Positions 1-9,955 of a stretch of 64,000 bases of DNA are shown piece by piece (positions within the stretch are counted from its first letter, which is position 1; each line of letters begins with the position of its first letter). Source of the DNA: Streptomyces megasporus. GTDB lineage: Bacteria > Actinomycetota > Actinomycetes > Streptomycetales > Streptomycetaceae. The stretch covers positions 186,001 through 250,000 of the forward strand of contig NZ_JODL01000002.1 in NCBI RefSeq assembly GCF_000718985.1, read 5' to 3'. Position numbers and translations under genes: made by a program. Below the pieces are notes generated by a model. It was not told where the DNA came from. It was given only the letters and a program-made list of their open reading frames with translations, and made no database searches.

Positions 1-1019
1 CCAGCGCCGCCGAGGACGTGCCCGGCACCGCCCCGTCCGAGCCCGCGGGAACCCGTGTCGGGACGGACGGCGCCGGTGGGGCGACCGCCGCGCGGCCCGC
101 GGCCACCGCGGTCGCGATACGCGACGACGGCGCGGGGGAAGGCACCGGGAGCGCGGGGAACGACGCCGGCGCCGGGACCGGCCCGACGACCGGCCCGTCC
201 CGGCGACTGTTCGTGGCGCGCACCGTGGCCGTCGCCGCCGGTGTGGCCGGGGTGGGCACCGTCGGCCACGGCACGTACGGCGTGCTGAGGGGCCCGAAGC
301 TCAAGCGCGTCACCGTGCCGCTCGCCAAGCTGCCCCGAGCCGCCCACGGCTACCGCATCGCCGTGGTCAGCGACGTCCACCTCGGCCCCATCCTGGGCCG
401 CTCCCACACCCAGCGGATCGTGGACACCATCAACCGGGCGAACGCCGACATGGTCGCCATCGTCGGCGACCTGGTGGACGGCAGCGTCGCCGACCTCGGC
501 CCGGCCGCCGAACCGCTGGCACAGCTTCGCTCGCGCGACGGCTCGTACTTCGTCACCGGCAACCACGAGTACTTCGGCGACGCCGGCGAGTGGGTCGACC
601 ACGTCCGCGAACTGGGCGTGGAGCCCCTGGAGAACGCCCGCCGCGAACTGCGCCACTTCGACCTGGCCGGGGTCAACGACCCGGCGGGCGAGCAGGAGGG
701 CGAGGGCCCGGACTTCGAGCGGGCGCTCGGCGACCGCGACCCCTCCCGGGCGGTGGTGCTCCTGGCCCACCAGCCGGTCCAGATCCACGAGGCCGCCGAC
801 CGCGGCGTCGACCTCCAGCTCTCCGGGCACACCCACGGCGGCCAGATGTGGCCCGCCAACTACCTCGCCCAGGCCGCCAACCCCACCCTCGCGGGCCTGG
901 AGCGCTACGGCGACACCCAGTTGTACGTCAGCCGGGGCGCGGGAGCCTGGGGCCCGCCCGTGCGGGTGGGCGCGGAGTCCGACATCACCGTGGTGGAGCT
1001 GGCGTCCCGGCAGGCCTGA
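1..1019 (+). CDS. Metallophosphoesterase, membrane-associated (5' end outside window)
   Basis: Calcineurin-like phosphoesterase that probably acts at the outer face of the membrane. The order of metal-binding motifs is complete: VSDVHLG (D-x-H), GDLVDG, GNHEYF, LLAHQP and LSGHTHGGQMWP. A hydrophobic stretch preceded by an Arg pair (PSRRLFVARTVAVAAG) lies before the catalytic domain and could be a membrane or Tat-like segment. A GTG occurs at 18, but the frame stays open to the window edge and the first 60 residues are Gly/Ala/Pro-rich. Relatives of this type usually carry N-terminal membrane helices, so I infer that the true start is upstream. The substrate is unknown. Confidence 0.85.
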   Translation, partial: SAAEDVPGTAPSEPAGTRVGTDGAGGATAARPAATAVAIRDDGAGEGTGSAGNDAGAGTGPTTGPSRRLFVARTVAVAAGVAGVGTVGHGTYGVLRGPKLKRVTVPLAKLPRAAHGYRIAVVSDVHLGPILGRSHTQRIVDTINRANADMVAIVGDLVDGSVADLGPAAEPLAQLRSRDGSYFVTGNHEYFGDAGEWVDHVRELGVEPLENARRELRHFDLAGVNDPAGEQEGEGPDFERALGDRDPSRAVVLLAHQPVQIHEAADRGVDLQLSGHTHGGQMWPANYLAQAANPTLAGLERYGDTQLYVSRGAGAWGPPVRVGAESDITVVELASRQA

Positions 1020-1074
1020 GCGCTGCGGACCCGAGCGGCGCGGAGACAAGGCCGAAACACGCCGTCCAAACCCC

Positions 1075-1103
1075 TTGACTGCCTGGTTATGCGACTGTTA
1101 CCA
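1075..1103 (+). promoter_or_regulatory. Possible promoter for the peptide-binding protein
   Basis: TTGACT at 1075-1080 is followed after 17 nt by TTACCA at 1098-1103. The -35 is good and the -10 is poor. The 1203 gene would have a leader of about 90 nt. This is prediction only. Confidence 0.3.
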
Positions 1104-1202
1104 GGAAACTTCTTCTATTCGGGTGCTTCCTCCTGATCTTCTATGGTCCGGGCGCGATCGATGATCGAGCCATTGGCCCGGCACGAAAGGGGGCGACCGC
1201 AC

Positions 1203-2771
1203 GTGAGCAGGTTCGGAGGCAGGAGAGCCATCTGGCTCGGGGTGGCGATGGGGGTGGTCGTCACAGCCGGAATCGGCGGGTGGAGCCTGGTGCGGCCGGA
1301 CCCCGAGGAGCGGACCATCACCCTGGGCACCACCGAAGGAGTCACCTCGCTCGACCCGGCCGGGGCGTACGACACGGGCTCCTGGCGTCTGTTCGGCAAC
1401 CTCTACCAGTCGCTGATGACCTTCACCCCCGGCAACGCCGAGCCGGTGCCCGACGCGGCGGACCAGTGCCGCTTCACGGACAGCGAGCTGACGGTGTACC
1501 GCTGCACCCTGCGCCCGGGCCTGAGATTCAGCGACGGCAGCGCGCTGACCGTGGAGGACGTCAAGCACTCCTTCGACCGCGTTCTGAAGATCGCCCATCC
1601 CCAGGGGCCGGTGGAGCTGTTCGACACCCTGAAGGAGGTGCGGGCCGACGGCAACGCGGTGGAGTTCCGGCTGAAGACCTCCGACGCCGCCTTCCCCTTC
1701 AAGATCGCCGGCGGCGCGGGGTCGATCGTGGACAGCGAGAAGTACCCGGCCGACCGGCTGCTCCAGGGCGGCGAGACGCTCGGCTCGGGCCCGTACGCGC
1801 TCGACGAGTACGAGCCCGGACGCAGGATGGCGCTGGTGCCCAACGAGGAGTACGTCGGCGTCCTGGAGGAGCGTCCCACCCACCACGTGGAGATCCGGTA
1901 CTACGAGGAGCCGGAGGACCTGTCCACGGCGTGGCGGGACCGGGAGATCGAGGTCAACGTCGGACACATGCCGGCCGCCGAGATGGCCGGGATCAGCCCG
2001 AGCGACGCGGGCGTCAGGATCTACGAGCAGCCCGGGAACGTGACCCGCTTGCTGGCGTTCAACCTCCGCCCCTCCTCGCCCACGGCCGACACCGCGGTCC
2101 GGCAGGCCGTCGCCTCCCTGGTGAACCGCACGGCTCTCGCCCGCCACGTCCACCAGCGCACCGTGGAGCCGCTGTACTCGCTGATCCCGCAGGGCGTCAA
2201 CGGCCACGCCGCGGTGTTCCACGAGCGCTACGGCAACCCCGACGCCGAGCGCGCCGCGCGCCTGCTGGAGGAGGCGGGCGTCCAGACGCCGGTGCGCTTC
2301 GAGATCGCCCACGCCGAGGACCGGCGGTCGGCGGCCGACGAGGCCGCGACGCTGAGCGGCCAACTGGAGTCCTCCGGGCTGTTCGAGGTCACCGTCCGGG
2401 AGTACGAGCGGGACGCCTTCCGGGACGGCATGCGGAAGGGCTCGTTCGACGCCTACCTCGTCGACCGGTTCCGGGACTACCCCGACCCCGACGCGTACAC
2501 CGCGCCGCTGGTGGGCGAGGACGGCATCTACCACACCGGGTACACGGACGAGAGGGTCGAGCGGCTGATCCGCGCCACCCGACGCGGCTACGACCGGGGA
2601 GCGGTGCTCGACCGGTTCCGGGAGATCCACCAGCGCGTGGCGGTGGACGTGCCGCTGCTCCCGCTGTGGCAGCGGAAGGCGTACGGGCTGAGCACGGACG
2701 ACATCGCCGGCACGCAGTACCTGACGGACACCAGCGGCGTCTGGCGGCTGTGGGAGCTGGACCGCATCTGA
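1203..2771 (+). CDS. ABC transporter substrate-binding protein, family 5 (peptide/nickel type)
   Basis: Extracytoplasmic solute-binding protein of the oligopeptide/dipeptide class, 522 aa. After a hydrophobic N-terminal segment (IWLGVAMGVVVTAGIGGW) come typical family features: TITLGTTEGVTSLDPAGAYD, LRPGLRFSDGSALTVEDVKHSFDR and the C-terminal VDVPLLPLWQ. The GTG at 1203 is preferred because GAAAGGGGG lies 9 nt upstream; an in-frame ATG at 1143 has no ribosome binding site. No lipobox cysteine is visible, so it may be a signal-anchored protein. No permease or ATPase genes adjoin it, so it is an orphan receptor. The ligand cannot be deduced. Confidence 0.88.
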   Translation: MSRFGGRRAIWLGVAMGVVVTAGIGGWSLVRPDPEERTITLGTTEGVTSLDPAGAYDTGSWRLFGNLYQSLMTFTPGNAEPVPDAADQCRFTDSELTVYRCTLRPGLRFSDGSALTVEDVKHSFDRVLKIAHPQGPVELFDTLKEVRADGNAVEFRLKTSDAAFPFKIAGGAGSIVDSEKYPADRLLQGGETLGSGPYALDEYEPGRRMALVPNEEYVGVLEERPTHHVEIRYYEEPEDLSTAWRDREIEVNVGHMPAAEMAGISPSDAGVRIYEQPGNVTRLLAFNLRPSSPTADTAVRQAVASLVNRTALARHVHQRTVEPLYSLIPQGVNGHAAVFHERYGNPDAERAARLLEEAGVQTPVRFEIAHAEDRRSAADEAATLSGQLESSGLFEVTVREYERDAFRDGMRKGSFDAYLVDRFRDYPDPDAYTAPLVGEDGIYHTGYTDERVERLIRATRRGYDRGAVLDRFREIHQRVAVDVPLLPLWQRKAYGLSTDDIAGTQYLTDTSGVWRLWELDRI

Positions 2772-2853
2772 CGTCCGGCCCCCTTCCGTCCCACCCCATC
2801 ACGGGCGGGGACGGACGGAGGGGGCCGGAGCGACGGCCGGAGCGGGACACACG

Positions 2854-2900
2854 GAGAGGTCCGGCCCTCGGCGGGAACCCCGCCGAGGGCCGGACCTCTC
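2854..2900. terminator. Bidirectional terminator hairpin
   Basis: Perfect 22-bp stem (2854-2875 with 2879-2900) and a 3-nt loop, between the convergent binding-protein gene and sdhB. No U tract follows, as is common in streptomycetes. Confidence 0.8.
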
Positions 2901-2943
2901 GTCACGCTCGGCGCGGGCCGGTTCCCCGACCCGCGCGCGGGCC

Positions 2944-3708
2944 TCAGTAGCGCCGCGTGATCAGCGCGCGCTTGACCTCCTGGATGGCCTTGGTGATCTC
3001 GATGCCGCGCGGGCAGGCCTCCGTGCAGTTGAAGGTGGTGCGGCAGCGCCACACGCCCTCGCGGTCGTTGAGGATCTCCAGACGCTGCTCACCGGCCTCG
3101 TCGCGGGAGTCGAAGATGAACCGGTGGGCGTTGACGATCGCCGCCGGGCCGAAGTACTGGCCGTCGTTCCAGAACACCGGGCACGAGGAGGTGCACGCGG
3201 CGCACAGGATGCACTTGGTGGTGTCGTCGAAGCGCTCGCGGTCCTCGGGGGACTGCAGCCGCTCGCGGGTCGGCTCGTTGCCCTTGGTGACCAGGAAGGG
3301 CATCACGTCCCGGTACGCCTGGAAGAACGGCTCCATGTCGACCACCAGGTCCTTCTGGAGCGTGAGGCCCTTTATCGCCTCGACGGTGATCGGCTTCTCC
3401 GGGTTGACGTCCTTGATCAGCGTCTTGCACGCGAGCCGGTTGCGGCCGTTGATGCGCATCGCGTCGGAGCCGCAGATGCCGTGCGCGCAGGAACGCCGGA
3501 AGGTCAGCGTGCCGTCCAGCTCCCACTTGATCTTGTGGAGGACGTCCAGGACGCGTTCCTTGGGATCCACCTCCACCGTGAAGTCCTCCCAGTAGGCCTC
3601 GTCGGAGACCTCCGGGTTGAACCTCCGGATGCGGAGGGTGATGGTGATGTAGGGGCTGTTGTTCGCCGGGGCCCCGGCCTCGGCCTTGTCCATGACGGGA
3701 GTGGCCAT
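2944..3708 (-). CDS. sdhB: Succinate dehydrogenase iron-sulfur subunit
   Basis: Carries electrons from the flavoprotein to the quinone site of complex II, 254 aa. The 2Fe-2S cluster ligands lie in SCAHGICGSDAMRINGRNRLAC split as CAHGIC and the later Cys. The two other clusters are ligated by CILCAACTSSCP and by CRTTFNC with EACPRGI. The start ATG overlaps the sdhA stop (TGATG, 1-nt overlap), implying coupled translation. It is the last gene of sdhC-D-A-B, read on the minus strand. Confidence 0.97.
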   Translation of the reverse strand: MATPVMDKAEAGAPANNSPYITITLRIRRFNPEVSDEAYWEDFTVEVDPKERVLDVLHKIKWELDGTLTFRRSCAHGICGSDAMRINGRNRLACKTLIKDVNPEKPITVEAIKGLTLQKDLVVDMEPFFQAYRDVMPFLVTKGNEPTRERLQSPEDRERFDDTTKCILCAACTSSCPVFWNDGQYFGPAAIVNAHRFIFDSRDEAGEQRLEILNDREGVWRCRTTFNCTEACPRGIEITKAIQEVKRALITRRY

Positions 3709-5462
3709 CAGTACTTACGCTCCATCGGCTGGTAGCGGGTCTGCACGACCGGCTTGTAGTCCAGCCGGATCGACTCGGTGCCGTCGTCGGCGACCTCGCG
3801 GTACGCCATCGTGTGGCGCATGAAGTTGACGTCGTCGCGGTTGGGGTAGTCCTCGCGGTAGTGACCGCCGCGCGACTCCTTGCGGGCCAGGGCGGAGACG
3901 GCCGTCACCTCGGCCAGTTCGAGCAGGTTGCCCAGCTCGATGGCCTCCAGCAGGTCGGTGTTGAACCGCTTGCCCTTGTCCTGCACCGACACGTTCTTGT
4001 AGCGCTTGCGCAGGGCGCCGATCTCCTCGACGGCCTCCTTCAGCGTCTGCTCGGTGCGGAAGACCATGACGTTCTTGTCCATGGTCTCCTGGAGCGCCTT
4101 GCGGATCTCGGTGACCCGCTCGGTGCCCTCGGAGGAGCGCAGCGACTCCACCTGGCGCTCGACGAACCCGGCCGGGTCCTCCGGCAGCTCGACGTAGTCG
4201 TTGGTCGCGGCGTACTCGGCAGCGGCGATGCCCGCCCGGCGACCGAAGACGTTGATGTCCAGCAGCGAGTTGGTGCCCAGGCGGTTGGCGCCGTGCACCG
4301 ACACGCAGGCGACCTCGCCGGCGGCGTACAGGCCCGGCACCACCGTGGTGTTGTCGGCCAGCACCTCGGCGTTGACGTTGGTCGGGATGCCGCCCATCGC
4401 GTAGTGCGCGGTCGGCTGGATCGGGATCGGGTCGGTGTACGGCTCGATGCCCAGGTAGGTGCGCGCGAACTCGGTGATGTCCGGCAGCTTGGCGTCGAGC
4501 TGCTCCGGCGGCAGGTGGGTCAGGTCCAGGTAGACGTGGTCGCCCTCGGGGCCGCAGCCGCGGCCCTCGCGGATCTCGGTGTAGATCGCGCGGGAGACGA
4601 CGTCACGCGAGGCCAGGTCCTTCATGACGGGCGCGTACTTCTCCATGAAGCGCTCGCCGTCCTTGTTGCGGAGGATGCCGCCCTCGCCGCGGGCGCCCTC
4701 GGTGAGGAGGATGCCCATGCGCCAGATGCCGGTCGGGTGGAACTGGAAGAACTCCATGTCCTCCAGCGGCAGCCCCCGGCGGAACGCGGCGGCCTGGCCG
4801 TCGCCGGTCAGGGTGTGCGCGTTGGAGGTGACCTTGAAGAACTTGCCGTTGCCGCCCGAGGCGAAGACGACGGACTTCGCCTGGAAGACGTGGATGTCGC
4901 CGGTGGCCAGCTCGTAGGCGACGACGCCCGCGGTGCGCTTGACCCCGTCCACCTCGTTGAGCAGCAGGTCCAGGACGTAGAACTCGTTGAAGAACTCCAC
5001 GCCCTCCTTGACGCAGTTCTGGTACAGCGTCTGGAGGATCATGTGGCCGGTGCGGTCCGCGGCGTAGCAGGACCGGCGCACCGGGGCCTCGCCGTGGTTG
5101 CGGGAGTGGCCGCCGAAGCGGCGCTGGTCGATCAGGCCGTCCGGGGTCCGGTTGAACGGCAGCCCCATCTTCTCCAGGTCGAGGACGGCGTCGATGGCCT
5201 CCTTCGCCAGGATCTCGGCGGCGTCCTGGTCGACCAGGTAGTCACCGCCCTTGATCGTGTCGAAGGTGTGCCACTCCCAGTTGTCCTCCTCGACGTTGGC
5301 CAGGGCGGCGGCCATGCCGCCCTGGGCGGCGCCGGTGTGGGACCGGGTGGGGTAGAGCTTGGTCAGCACGGCGGTGCGGCTGCGCTTGGTGGCCTCGATG
5401 GCCGCGCGCATGCCGGCTCCGCCGGCGCCGACGATGACGGTGTCGTACTTGTGGATCTTCAT
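3708..5462 (-). CDS. sdhA: Succinate dehydrogenase flavoprotein subunit
   Basis: Oxidises succinate to fumarate with covalently bound FAD in the TCA cycle, 584 aa, the usual length. The Rossmann motif [14 protein letters not shown] is at residues 11-24. The FAD-linking histidine is in [10 protein letters not shown], the substrate-site signature is FQFHPTGIW, and [13 protein letters not shown] follows further on. It follows sdhD after 21 nt and overlaps sdhB. Long open frames on the opposite strand here are coding shadows. Confidence 0.97.
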   Translation of the reverse strand: MKIHKYDTVIVGAGGAGMRAAIEATKRSRTAVLTKLYPTRSHTGAAQGGMAAALANVEEDNWEWHTFDTIKGGDYLVDQDAAEILAKEAIDAVLDLEKMGLPFNRTPDGLIDQRRFGGHSRNHGEAPVRRSCYAADRTGHMILQTLYQNCVKEGVEFFNEFYVLDLLLNEVDGVKRTAGVVAYELATGDIHVFQAKSVVFASGGNGKFFKVTSNAHTLTGDGQAAAFRRGLPLEDMEFFQFHPTGIWRMGILLTEGARGEGGILRNKDGERFMEKYAPVMKDLASRDVVSRAIYTEIREGRGCGPEGDHVYLDLTHLPPEQLDAKLPDITEFARTYLGIEPYTDPIPIQPTAHYAMGGIPTNVNAEVLADNTTVVPGLYAAGEVACVSVHGANRLGTNSLLDINVFGRRAGIAAAEYAATNDYVELPEDPAGFVERQVESLRSSEGTERVTEIRKALQETMDKNVMVFRTEQTLKEAVEEIGALRKRYKNVSVQDKGKRFNTDLLEAIELGNLLELAEVTAVSALARKESRGGHYREDYPNRDDVNFMRHTMAYREVADDGTESIRLDYKPVVQTRYQPMERKY

Positions 5463-5483
5463 TGGTTGGCCTCAGCCCCGGCT

Positions 5484-5915
5484 CTAGCGGATGTTCGGGT
5501 CGAAGGTGAAGATCACCAGCGTGCCCAGGAGAACGGTGAACACCGTGGCGGTGTACAGCAGCATCTTCAGCCAGAAGCGCGTGCCGTCCCGTTCGGCGTA
5601 GTCGTTGATGACGGTCCGCAGACCGTTGGCGCCGTGCAGCATGGCGAGCCACAGCATCAACAGGTCCCACGTCATCCAGAAGGGCGAGGCCCACCGACCG
5701 GCCACGAAGGCAAAGTTGATCTTGCTCACGCCGCCGTCGAGGACGAGCTGGATCAGCAGGTGGCCGATGACCAGGACCACCAGGACGATGCCCGACAGTC
5801 GCATGAACAGCCAGGCGTGCATCTCGAAGTTGCCGCGCGTGGCCTTGGGGGTCTTGCTCGTGCGCGCGCGAGGCGGCTCGATGACCGGGGCGGGATTGTC
5901 TACGTCAAAGGCCAT
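5484..5915 (-). CDS. sdhD: Succinate dehydrogenase membrane anchor subunit
   Basis: Hydrophobic anchor of complex II, 143 aa, with three predicted helices: LFMRLSGIVLVVLVIGHLL, then a segment around MTWDLLMLWLAMLHGANGLR, and LLYTATVFTVLLGTLVIF. The His in LHGANGLR is a candidate heme or quinone-site ligand. It starts 3 nt after the sdhC stop and is followed by sdhA, so it is an internal operon gene. Confidence 0.93.
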   Translation of the reverse strand: MAFDVDNPAPVIEPPRARTSKTPKATRGNFEMHAWLFMRLSGIVLVVLVIGHLLIQLVLDGGVSKINFAFVAGRWASPFWMTWDLLMLWLAMLHGANGLRTVINDYAERDGTRFWLKMLLYTATVFTVLLGTLVIFTFDPNIR

Positions 5916-5918
5916 GGC

Positions 5919-6299
5919 TCAGCTCCCGAACAACTCGCTCACGGCGTGCCCGAGGATCGGGTACAGCGCCCCGATCATCAGCACGATCCAGATGCCCATC
6001 ACGCCCCACAGCATCTGCCGCTGGTACTTGGTGCCCTTCGACCAGAAGTCGACGGCCACGACCCGCAGGCCGTTGAGCGCGTGGAAGAGGATGGCGGCCA
6101 CCAGGCCGTACTCCAGTAGTGCGACGATCGGTGTCTTGTAGACCGCCACGGTGTCGTCGTACGCCTCGGGGGAGACGCGGACCAGAGATGTGTCCAGGAC
6201 GTGCACGAACAGGAAGAAAAAGATGAGGACTCCGGTGACTCGGTGAGCCACCCAGGACCACATGCCTTCCCGGCCGCGGTACAGCGTTCCAGCCGGCAC
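5919..6299 (-). CDS. sdhC: Succinate dehydrogenase cytochrome b556 subunit
   Basis: Membrane anchor and heme-binding subunit of complex II. The start is placed at the GTG at 6299 because GGAGGG lies 7 nt upstream, giving 126 aa beginning VPAGTLYRGREG; this length matches my memory of other Streptomyces SdhC. An in-frame upstream ATG at 6374 would add 25 residues without any ribosome binding site. Signature segments are SWVAHRVTGVLIFFFLFVHV with the family Ser/His/Arg residues, and ALNGLRVVAVDF. It is first in the sdhCDAB operon. Confidence 0.93.
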   Translation of the reverse strand: MPAGTLYRGREGMWSWVAHRVTGVLIFFFLFVHVLDTSLVRVSPEAYDDTVAVYKTPIVALLEYGLVAAILFHALNGLRVVAVDFWSKGTKYQRQMLWGVMGIWIVLMIGALYPILGHAVSELFGS

Positions 6300-6435
6300 G
6301 GAAAAACCCTCCGGGAGCGGTATCACGGGGCCGGCCGGCTCTGAGTCGGTCTGGCCCGGCCGGGTACGGTCCACCGGCCGCCGTCATGGTATCGACGCTT
6401 TGTCGGTTCGGTTCACCCGGGGGGGTCAGGTGTGA

Positions 6436-7065
6436 TCAATCAGGCACGGACGGGCTAGAAACACACCCATGATGTGTGGTTTTCTGTGTCTTTTCAGGTT
6501 CTTTGTCGGTTTTACCATCAGAAGTCACCATGATGAACCCCTCCCGGACCAGCCGCAGCAGCCGTCCGCGCGCGATGCGACGCAACTCCTCGGCGGCCAC
6601 GGCACGCTCCCGCTCGGCCTCGTTGCCCAGCCGGGTGCGGATCGCGGCGAGGACGTGACCGAGCGCCTCCTCCTCGCGGACGCCGTCCACGCACAGCACG
6701 AAGGCGTACCCGAAGCGACTCTCGTAGGCGGCGTGCGCGGCGCGCAGGGCCGTGTGCGCCGCGAGCGTGCCGGGCCCGGAGACGGCGGTGGGACGCCCGT
6801 CCCACAGCAGGCCCCCGTAGCCCGGCCCGGTGGAGGACTCCCTGGTCAACGCCTCGGCGAGATCCTCGTCGGTGAGGTCGTAGCCGGCCTCGTCGGCGGC
6901 GGCCAGCAGCGACTCCAGATCCGGGTAGGGGCGGTGGGCGACGATGCTCCTCGCCCAGCGCCGACTGCCGCAGCAGGTGAGCAGGACGCCCTGGAGCTCG
7001 GCGGGCGAGGCGCTGTTGAGGCGGTGGAGCGGCGTCGCCTCGCTTCGTTGAGGGGGCAGGCGCAT
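6436..7065 (-). CDS. uraD: 2-oxo-4-hydroxy-4-carboxy-5-ureidoimidazoline (OHCU) decarboxylase-like protein
   Basis: Member of the OHCU decarboxylase family, which forms S-allantoin in the last step of urate breakdown. The sequence HRLNSASPAELQGVLLTCCG, the following RWARSIVAHRPYPD and FGYAFVLCVDG fit the family. The start is set at the ATG at 7065 (GAGGAG just upstream), giving 209 aa. Longer frames to 7263 begin in Arg/Asp-rich low-complexity sequence. The usual neighbours uraH and urate oxidase are absent. The C-terminal 30 residues (Lys/Thr/Ser-rich) come from DNA with lower GC than the surroundings. Confidence 0.8.
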   Translation of the reverse strand: MRLPPQRSEATPLHRLNSASPAELQGVLLTCCGSRRWARSIVAHRPYPDLESLLAAADEAGYDLTDEDLAEALTRESSTGPGYGGLLWDGRPTAVSGPGTLAAHTALRAAHAAYESRFGYAFVLCVDGVREEEALGHVLAAIRTRLGNEAERERAVAAEELRRIARGRLLRLVREGFIMVTSDGKTDKEPEKTQKTTHHGCVSSPSVPD

Positions 7066-7378
7066 GGACTCCTCGTGCGCGGGGAGACGTCGGAGACGTC
7101 GAGGGACATCGCGGGTGGCGTGGGCGTCGCGGGTGTCTCGGGCGTCTCGGGCGTCGGGGGGCATCGGAGAAGGGAAGCGGACGGAAGCGGGCGTGGGGGC
7201 GACCCCATGGCGGCCGGTGACGACTGGTGTCCGGGGTGATCGTGTGACGGAAGACGACGCCACGGTAACGATACGCGGGAGGGCGTGCCCGAGAGGTCGG
7301 AGGTTTTCACCCGGACGAGACGAGCCCTGGGCGCATGGTTGACGTGTGAGGGTTGGAAAGGGGCAATACGGTCACCCC
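7066..7378. other. Divergent intergenic region between uraD-like gene and hexosaminidase
   Basis: About 310 nt. Short repeats of the type GGGCGTCTC and GACGTCG lie near 7085-7155. A candidate plus-strand promoter is listed separately. No small gene was recognised. Confidence 0.5.
7339..7369 (+). promoter_or_regulatory. Candidate promoter of hexosaminidase
   Basis: TTGACG at 7339-7344 and CAATAC at 7364-7369, with a 19-nt spacer. Transcription would begin about 10 nt later, almost at the ATG at 7379, suggesting a leaderless or near-leaderless mRNA. Confidence 0.35.
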
Positions 7379-9004
7379 ATGGGACGCAGACGCAGGCGCA
7401 GCTCACGGAAGAAACCGGCGATCGTCGCGGCGATCGTCGTGGTGGTGGCCGTCGTGGTGGCGGTCGCCCTCGTCGCCCTGCCCGGTGACGAACCGGACGA
7501 CGGCACCTCCCCCGAAAGCGCGTGGAGAGCCGCCGACGTCCCCGCCGTCGCGCTCCCCGCCGCCCCCGACACCATCCCTTCCGTACGGCGGTGGGACCCC
7601 GCGCCCGGCCCCGGCTGGCAGCCCGGCCCCCGAACCCGCGTCGTGGCCGACCCCGCCGGCGAGGCGGCCGACGAGGCGGAACTGCTCGCCGAGGAGCTGG
7701 ACCTCGACCACGCCGCCGGCCCGCCCGGCCCCGGCGACATCGAACTCGTCCTGGCCCCCGACGCCCCCGAGGAGGAGATCCGGGGCCCCGAGGGCTACAC
7801 GCTGACCTCCGGCCTCGGCCGCGTCACCATCACCGGCCGCACCGACGCCGGGGTGTTCTACGGGACCCGCACCCTCCTCCAGGCCCTGCGCGACGGCGGC
7901 CGGATTCCCGGCGGCACCATCCGGGACTGGCCCGACCGCCCGCAGCGCGGCTTCATGATCGACATCGCCCGCAAGCACTTCGACGCGGAGTGGATCGAGG
8001 ACCGCGTCCGCGAGATGGGCGACCTCAAGCTCAACCAGCTCCAGCTCCACCTCTCCGACGACCAGGCGTTCCGCGTCGAGAGCACCTCCCACCCGGAGAT
8101 CGTCTCCGATCCGCACCTGACCAAGGCCGAGCTGCGCCGGATCGTGGAGCTGGCCAACTCCCGACACATCGCCGTCATCCCCGAGATCGACTCGCCCGGC
8201 CACCTCGGCGCGGTGCTCGACGCCCACCCCGAGCTGCAACTGCGCGACGCCGACGGCGACCCCGCCCCCGGCGCCGTCGACATCTCCGACCGGCGCGCCG
8301 CCCGACTCGTGGACGACCTGCTGCGCGAGTACGCCCCCCTCTTCCGCGACCAGCCCGGCGGCGGCCCCTACTGGCACCTGGGCGGCGACGAGTACCGGGC
8401 GCTGATGGCCTCCGACCCCGAGGCCGCCTACCCGGACCTGGCCGAGGCCGCCCGCCGCGAGCACGGCTCCCGCGCCGGCGTCCGGGACCTGGCCACGGCC
8501 TGGCTCAACGACCGCGCCGCCACCGTGCGGAAGGAGGGCTTCGTCCCCCAGGTGTGGAACGACGGGCAGCACCGCGGCGGCGTCGTCCGGCCCAGCAGAC
8601 CCCGCCAGGTGGCCTACTGGACGGGCAAGGAGATCGGCGCCCGACAGCCCGAGGAGTACCTGCGGGAGGGCTGGGAGGTGATCAACCTCAACGACGAGTA
8701 CCTCTACTACGTGCTCGGCGAGCCCAACGAGTTCGTCTACCCCACCGGCGAGCGCATCTACGAGGAGTGGACCCCGGCCGTCCTGCGCGGCACCGAGCCC
8801 GTGCCGGACGAGCTCGCCGGGCCGGACCGCATCCCGGGCGGACGGCTGGCCGTCTGGTGCGACCTGGCCGGGGCCCAGACCACCGACCAGGTCGCCCGCG
8901 GCATCCGGATGCCGCTGCGGGCCGTGGCCCAGAAACTGTGGAACCCCGCACGGCCCGCCCTGGACTGGCCGGAGTTCCGGAACCTGGCCGACCGGGTGTC
9001 CTGA
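7379..9004 (+). CDS. Beta-N-acetylhexosaminidase, glycoside hydrolase family 20, membrane-anchored
   Basis: Removes terminal N-acetylglucosamine from chitin- or wall-derived oligosaccharides outside the cell. Residues 1-10 are Arg-rich, followed by a single hydrophobic anchor of about 20 residues. The GH20 N-terminal alpha/beta domain spans about 60-175, then comes the catalytic barrel. Diagnostic motifs are RGFMIDIARKHF, LNQLQLHLSDDQAFR and the Asp-Glu catalytic pair in WHLGGDEY. The ATG at 7379 is used; AAAGGGG lies 15 nt upstream, which is far, and an in-frame GTG at 7346 has no ribosome binding site. Length is 541 aa. Confidence 0.93.
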   Translation: MGRRRRRSSRKKPAIVAAIVVVVAVVVAVALVALPGDEPDDGTSPESAWRAADVPAVALPAAPDTIPSVRRWDPAPGPGWQPGPRTRVVADPAGEAADEAELLAEELDLDHAAGPPGPGDIELVLAPDAPEEEIRGPEGYTLTSGLGRVTITGRTDAGVFYGTRTLLQALRDGGRIPGGTIRDWPDRPQRGFMIDIARKHFDAEWIEDRVREMGDLKLNQLQLHLSDDQAFRVESTSHPEIVSDPHLTKAELRRIVELANSRHIAVIPEIDSPGHLGAVLDAHPELQLRDADGDPAPGAVDISDRRAARLVDDLLREYAPLFRDQPGGGPYWHLGGDEYRALMASDPEAAYPDLAEAARREHGSRAGVRDLATAWLNDRAATVRKEGFVPQVWNDGQHRGGVVRPSRPRQVAYWTGKEIGARQPEEYLREGWEVINLNDEYLYYVLGEPNEFVYPTGERIYEEWTPAVLRGTEPVPDELAGPDRIPGGRLAVWCDLAGAQTTDQVARGIRMPLRAVAQKLWNPARPALDWPEFRNLADRVS

Positions 9005-9005
9005 C

Positions 9006-9032
9006 GCCCCGCCCCCGTGGCGGGGGCGGGGC
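9006..9032. terminator. Bidirectional terminator hairpin
   Basis: An 11-bp GC-only stem (9006-9016 with 9022-9032) with a 5-nt loop, between the convergent hexosaminidase and ABC permease genes. Confidence 0.65.
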
Positions 9033-9065
9033 CGCCGGGCACCCGGGGACCGCCCCGGGAACCGC

Positions 9066-9955
9066 TCAGGACACCACGTCCTTGGCGCGGAAGTGGCGGA
9101 AGGCCAGGGCGAACAGCACCAGCGCGTACGCCACCGACACCGCCGAGCCCCGGAGCATCCCGCCCCACTCCACCTCGTGCTGGAACACGTCCGCCCAGGC
9201 GAACTGCCAGTGCGCGGGCAGCAGCTCGCGCCAGTCGCCCAGCGCGGTGACCGCGTCCAGGATGTTGCCGACGATCGTCAGCCCGATCGCGCCGCCGACC
9301 GCGCCCAACGGCGCGTCCGTCACCGTCGACAGCCAGAACGCCAGCGCGGCCGTGACCAACTGCCCGACGAAGACGTACGCCACCGCGACCGCCAGCCGTC
9401 CCACCGCGTCGCCCACGGGCAGCGTGCCGCCCATCGGCAGCTCCAGCGGCCCCCAGCCGTACGCCACCGAGCCCGCGACCAGCGCCACCGACGGCAGCAG
9501 CGCCATCGCGACCGCGCTGAACACCAGCGCCACGACGAGCTTGCTCAGCAGCAGCCGCGAGCGCGGCACCGGCGCGGCCAGCAGGTAGCGCAGCGAGGAC
9601 CAGCTCGCCTCGGAGGCCACCGTGTCGCCGCAGAACAGCGCCACCGGGACCACCAGCAGGAAGCCCGCCGAGACGAACAGCGCCATGGCGGCGAAGTTCA
9701 GCCCCGAGGCGGTGGCGGTGTCCATCAGGTTGATCCGCCGCCCGCCGCGCTCGGGCTCGCCGCCGATCGCGAAGGCCGCGATCAGCACCAGGGGCAGCCC
9801 GGCCAGGACCAGACCGGTCACCAGGGTGCGGCGCCGCCGCAACTGCCGCACCGCCTCCACCCGCAGCGGCAGGGTCCGCCGCGGGTGGTAACCGGGCGCC
9901 GCGCCCGACGCCGCCGGGGGCGTGGACGGCGGCGTGGACGGGGACGGGGCGGCGG

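Noticed and set aside
3813..6119. 768-codon open frame on the plus strand opposite sdhA-sdhC
   Set aside because: It is a shadow of the GC-rich sdh genes: Val/Gly/Ala/Arg/His-rich composition, no domain, and the minus-strand products are unmistakable. The same applies to other long antisense frames, e.g. 1098-2630, 10004-12952 and 41304-44141.
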